Of a stretch of DNA of 16,575 nt, positions 15,662 to 16,575 are shown piece by piece. Both the position numbers and the translations under genes were made by a program. The stretch's first letter is position 1, and every line of letters starts with the position of its first letter. The notes beneath the pieces are model-generated. The model was not told the DNA's origin, ran no database searches, and saw only the letters and a program-made list of their open reading frames with translations. The DNA comes from Chitinophagaceae bacterium (GTDB lineage: Bacteria > Bacteroidota > Bacteroidia > Chitinophagales > Chitinophagaceae): assembly GCA_013205585.1 (NCBI GenBank), contig JABMML010000045.1, positions 1 to 16,575 of the forward strand, read 5' to 3'.

Positions 15662-16575
15662 ATGTTACTAGAAAAAATAAAATCATTAGCCAAGCAGCAT
15701 CAAGCAGCCAATGTTTCTATTCGCAGGCATTTGCATGCAAATCCTGAATTAAGTTATCAAGAATTTGAAACTAGTAAGTATGTGCAAGCACAATTAAAAG
15801 CTATTGGCATTCCATTTACTGTTATTGCTACAACGGGTGTGTTAGGTATTATTGAAGGAAAAAATCCAAGTAAACGAGTGGTGGCACTTCGTGCCGATAT
15901 GGATGCCCTTCCTATTCTTGAAGAAAATAAAGTCGATTATATTTCTACTAAAGAAGGGGTGATGCATGCCTGCGGACATGATGTGCACACTACCATTTTA
16001 TTAGGCGCTGCTAAAATTTTATGGAGCTTGCGTGAAGAATTTGAAGGCACTATAAAATTATTATTTCAACCGGGAGAAGAAAAAAATCCCGGCGGAGCAA
16101 GTTATATGATTCGTGATGGAGCGCTTAAAAACCCAGTACCAGCAGGCATTATAGGCTTGCATGTGCATCCAGGTTTGAATCACGGAAAATTAAGTTTTAG
16201 AAAAGGAAGGGTTATGGCCAGTGCCGATGAATTATATGTTTCCATAAAAGGTCCAGGAGGACATGCTGCCACACCGCATCAAACTGTGGACACTGTTTTA
16301 GTAGCTGCACAATTAATTACTAGTTTACAAACTATTATAGCACGCAATCGCGATCCACAAAATCCATCTGTACTTTCTATTTGTTCTGTGCATGGTGGTA
16401 ATACTACTAATGTTATTCCAACTGAAGTAAAACTAATGGGCACTTTCAGAGCCATGGATGAAGTATGGCGTTTTAAAGCACATGAATTAATGATGCAACA
16501 AGCAAAAGGTTTATCATTAGCTACCGGTGCTGAAATAGATTTTAAAGTAGATGTAGGTTATCCTACTGTCGATAA
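15662..16575 (+). CDS. M20-family amidohydrolase/aminoacylase (N-acyl amino acid or IAA-amino acid hydrolase type), 3' end cut
   Basis: The frame is open from ATG 15662 to the window end, giving 304 residues of a family usually about 390-400 long. The motifs of the M20D branch are clear: RRHLHANPELSYQE (21-34), ALRADMDALP (75-84), HACGHDVHT (102-110, with metal ligands C104 and H106), FQPGEEKNPGGA (135-146, E139/E140), GLHVHP (165-170, H167) and GPGGHAATPH in the lid domain. Such enzymes remove acyl or aryl groups from N-acylated amino acids, for example hippurate, N-acetyl amino acids or indole-acetyl amino acids. The actual substrate is not readable. No signal peptide is seen, so it should be cytoplasmic. 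It follows deoC by 13 bp and is probably cotranscribed with secA-deoC. Confidence 0.92.
   Translation, partial: MLLEKIKSLAKQHQAANVSIRRHLHANPELSYQEFETSKYVQAQLKAIGIPFTVIATTGVLGIIEGKNPSKRVVALRADMDALPILEENKVDYISTKEGVMHACGHDVHTTILLGAAKILWSLREEFEGTIKLLFQPGEEKNPGGASYMIRDGALKNPVPAGIIGLHVHPGLNHGKLSFRKGRVMASADELYVSIKGPGGHAATPHQTVDTVLVAAQLITSLQTIIARNRDPQNPSVLSICSVHGGNTTNVIPTEVKLMGTFRAMDEVWRFKAHELMMQQAKGLSLATGAEIDFKVDVGYPTVD

Noticed and set aside
1..16575. Mobile element, prophage, CRISPR or defence system
   Set aside because: No transposase, integrase, phage, Cas or toxin-like product and no repeat array was found; all genes read as ordinary core or transport genes.

Overview
The window looks like chromosomal DNA of a Bacteroidota bacterium, probably of the Chitinophagaceae or a close relative. 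The DNA is AT-rich. YebC, SecA, MlaF-like and LysA are of the Bacteroidota type. Shine-Dalgarno sequences are weak or absent. Several genes are preceded by the Bacteroidota -7 promoter element TAnnTTTG. The family-level placement is inferred from how the proteins read, not from a database search. Genes are closely packed, and the longest non-coding gap (11470-11687, 218 bp) separates two divergent genes. I see no insertion sequence, prophage, CRISPR array, tRNA or rRNA. Fifteen protein genes are supported, the first and last cut by the window edges.

Left part (1-6233): the 5' part of yebC (minus) and an APC-family amino acid permease (minus) are separated by a rho-independent terminator. Across a divergent spacer starts a rightward run of four genes: a glutamate/dicarboxylate:cation symporter (DAACS family), a DedA membrane protein, an MFS transporter and a GT9 (heptosyltransferase-type) glycosyltransferase. 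This run ends at a hairpin shared with the convergent malate dehydrogenase gene.

Middle part (6259-11564): genes read leftward. A well-formed Bacteroidota promoter (11534-11564) drives atpG (F1 ATPase gamma), followed by scpB, lysA, an mlaF-like ABC ATPase and a secreted thioredoxin-fold protein. Then mdh follows, with its own -7 element. The tightest spacings are atpG-scpB (12 bp) and lysA-mlaF (5 bp).

Right part (11634-16575): secA reads rightward, overlapping deoC, which is followed after 13 bp by an M20-family amidohydrolase cut off by the window end.

Functionally the window is mostly housekeeping: ATP synthesis, chromosome segregation, lysine/peptidoglycan precursor synthesis, TCA cycle, protein export and deoxynucleoside breakdown. 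Added to these are amino acid or dicarboxylate uptake and envelope functions. I found no convincing new multi-gene system. The points most worth a second look are atpG detached from the rest of the ATP synthase genes, an mlaF-like ATPase with no mlaE permease beside it, and an asparagine at a sodium-site position of the DAACS transporter.
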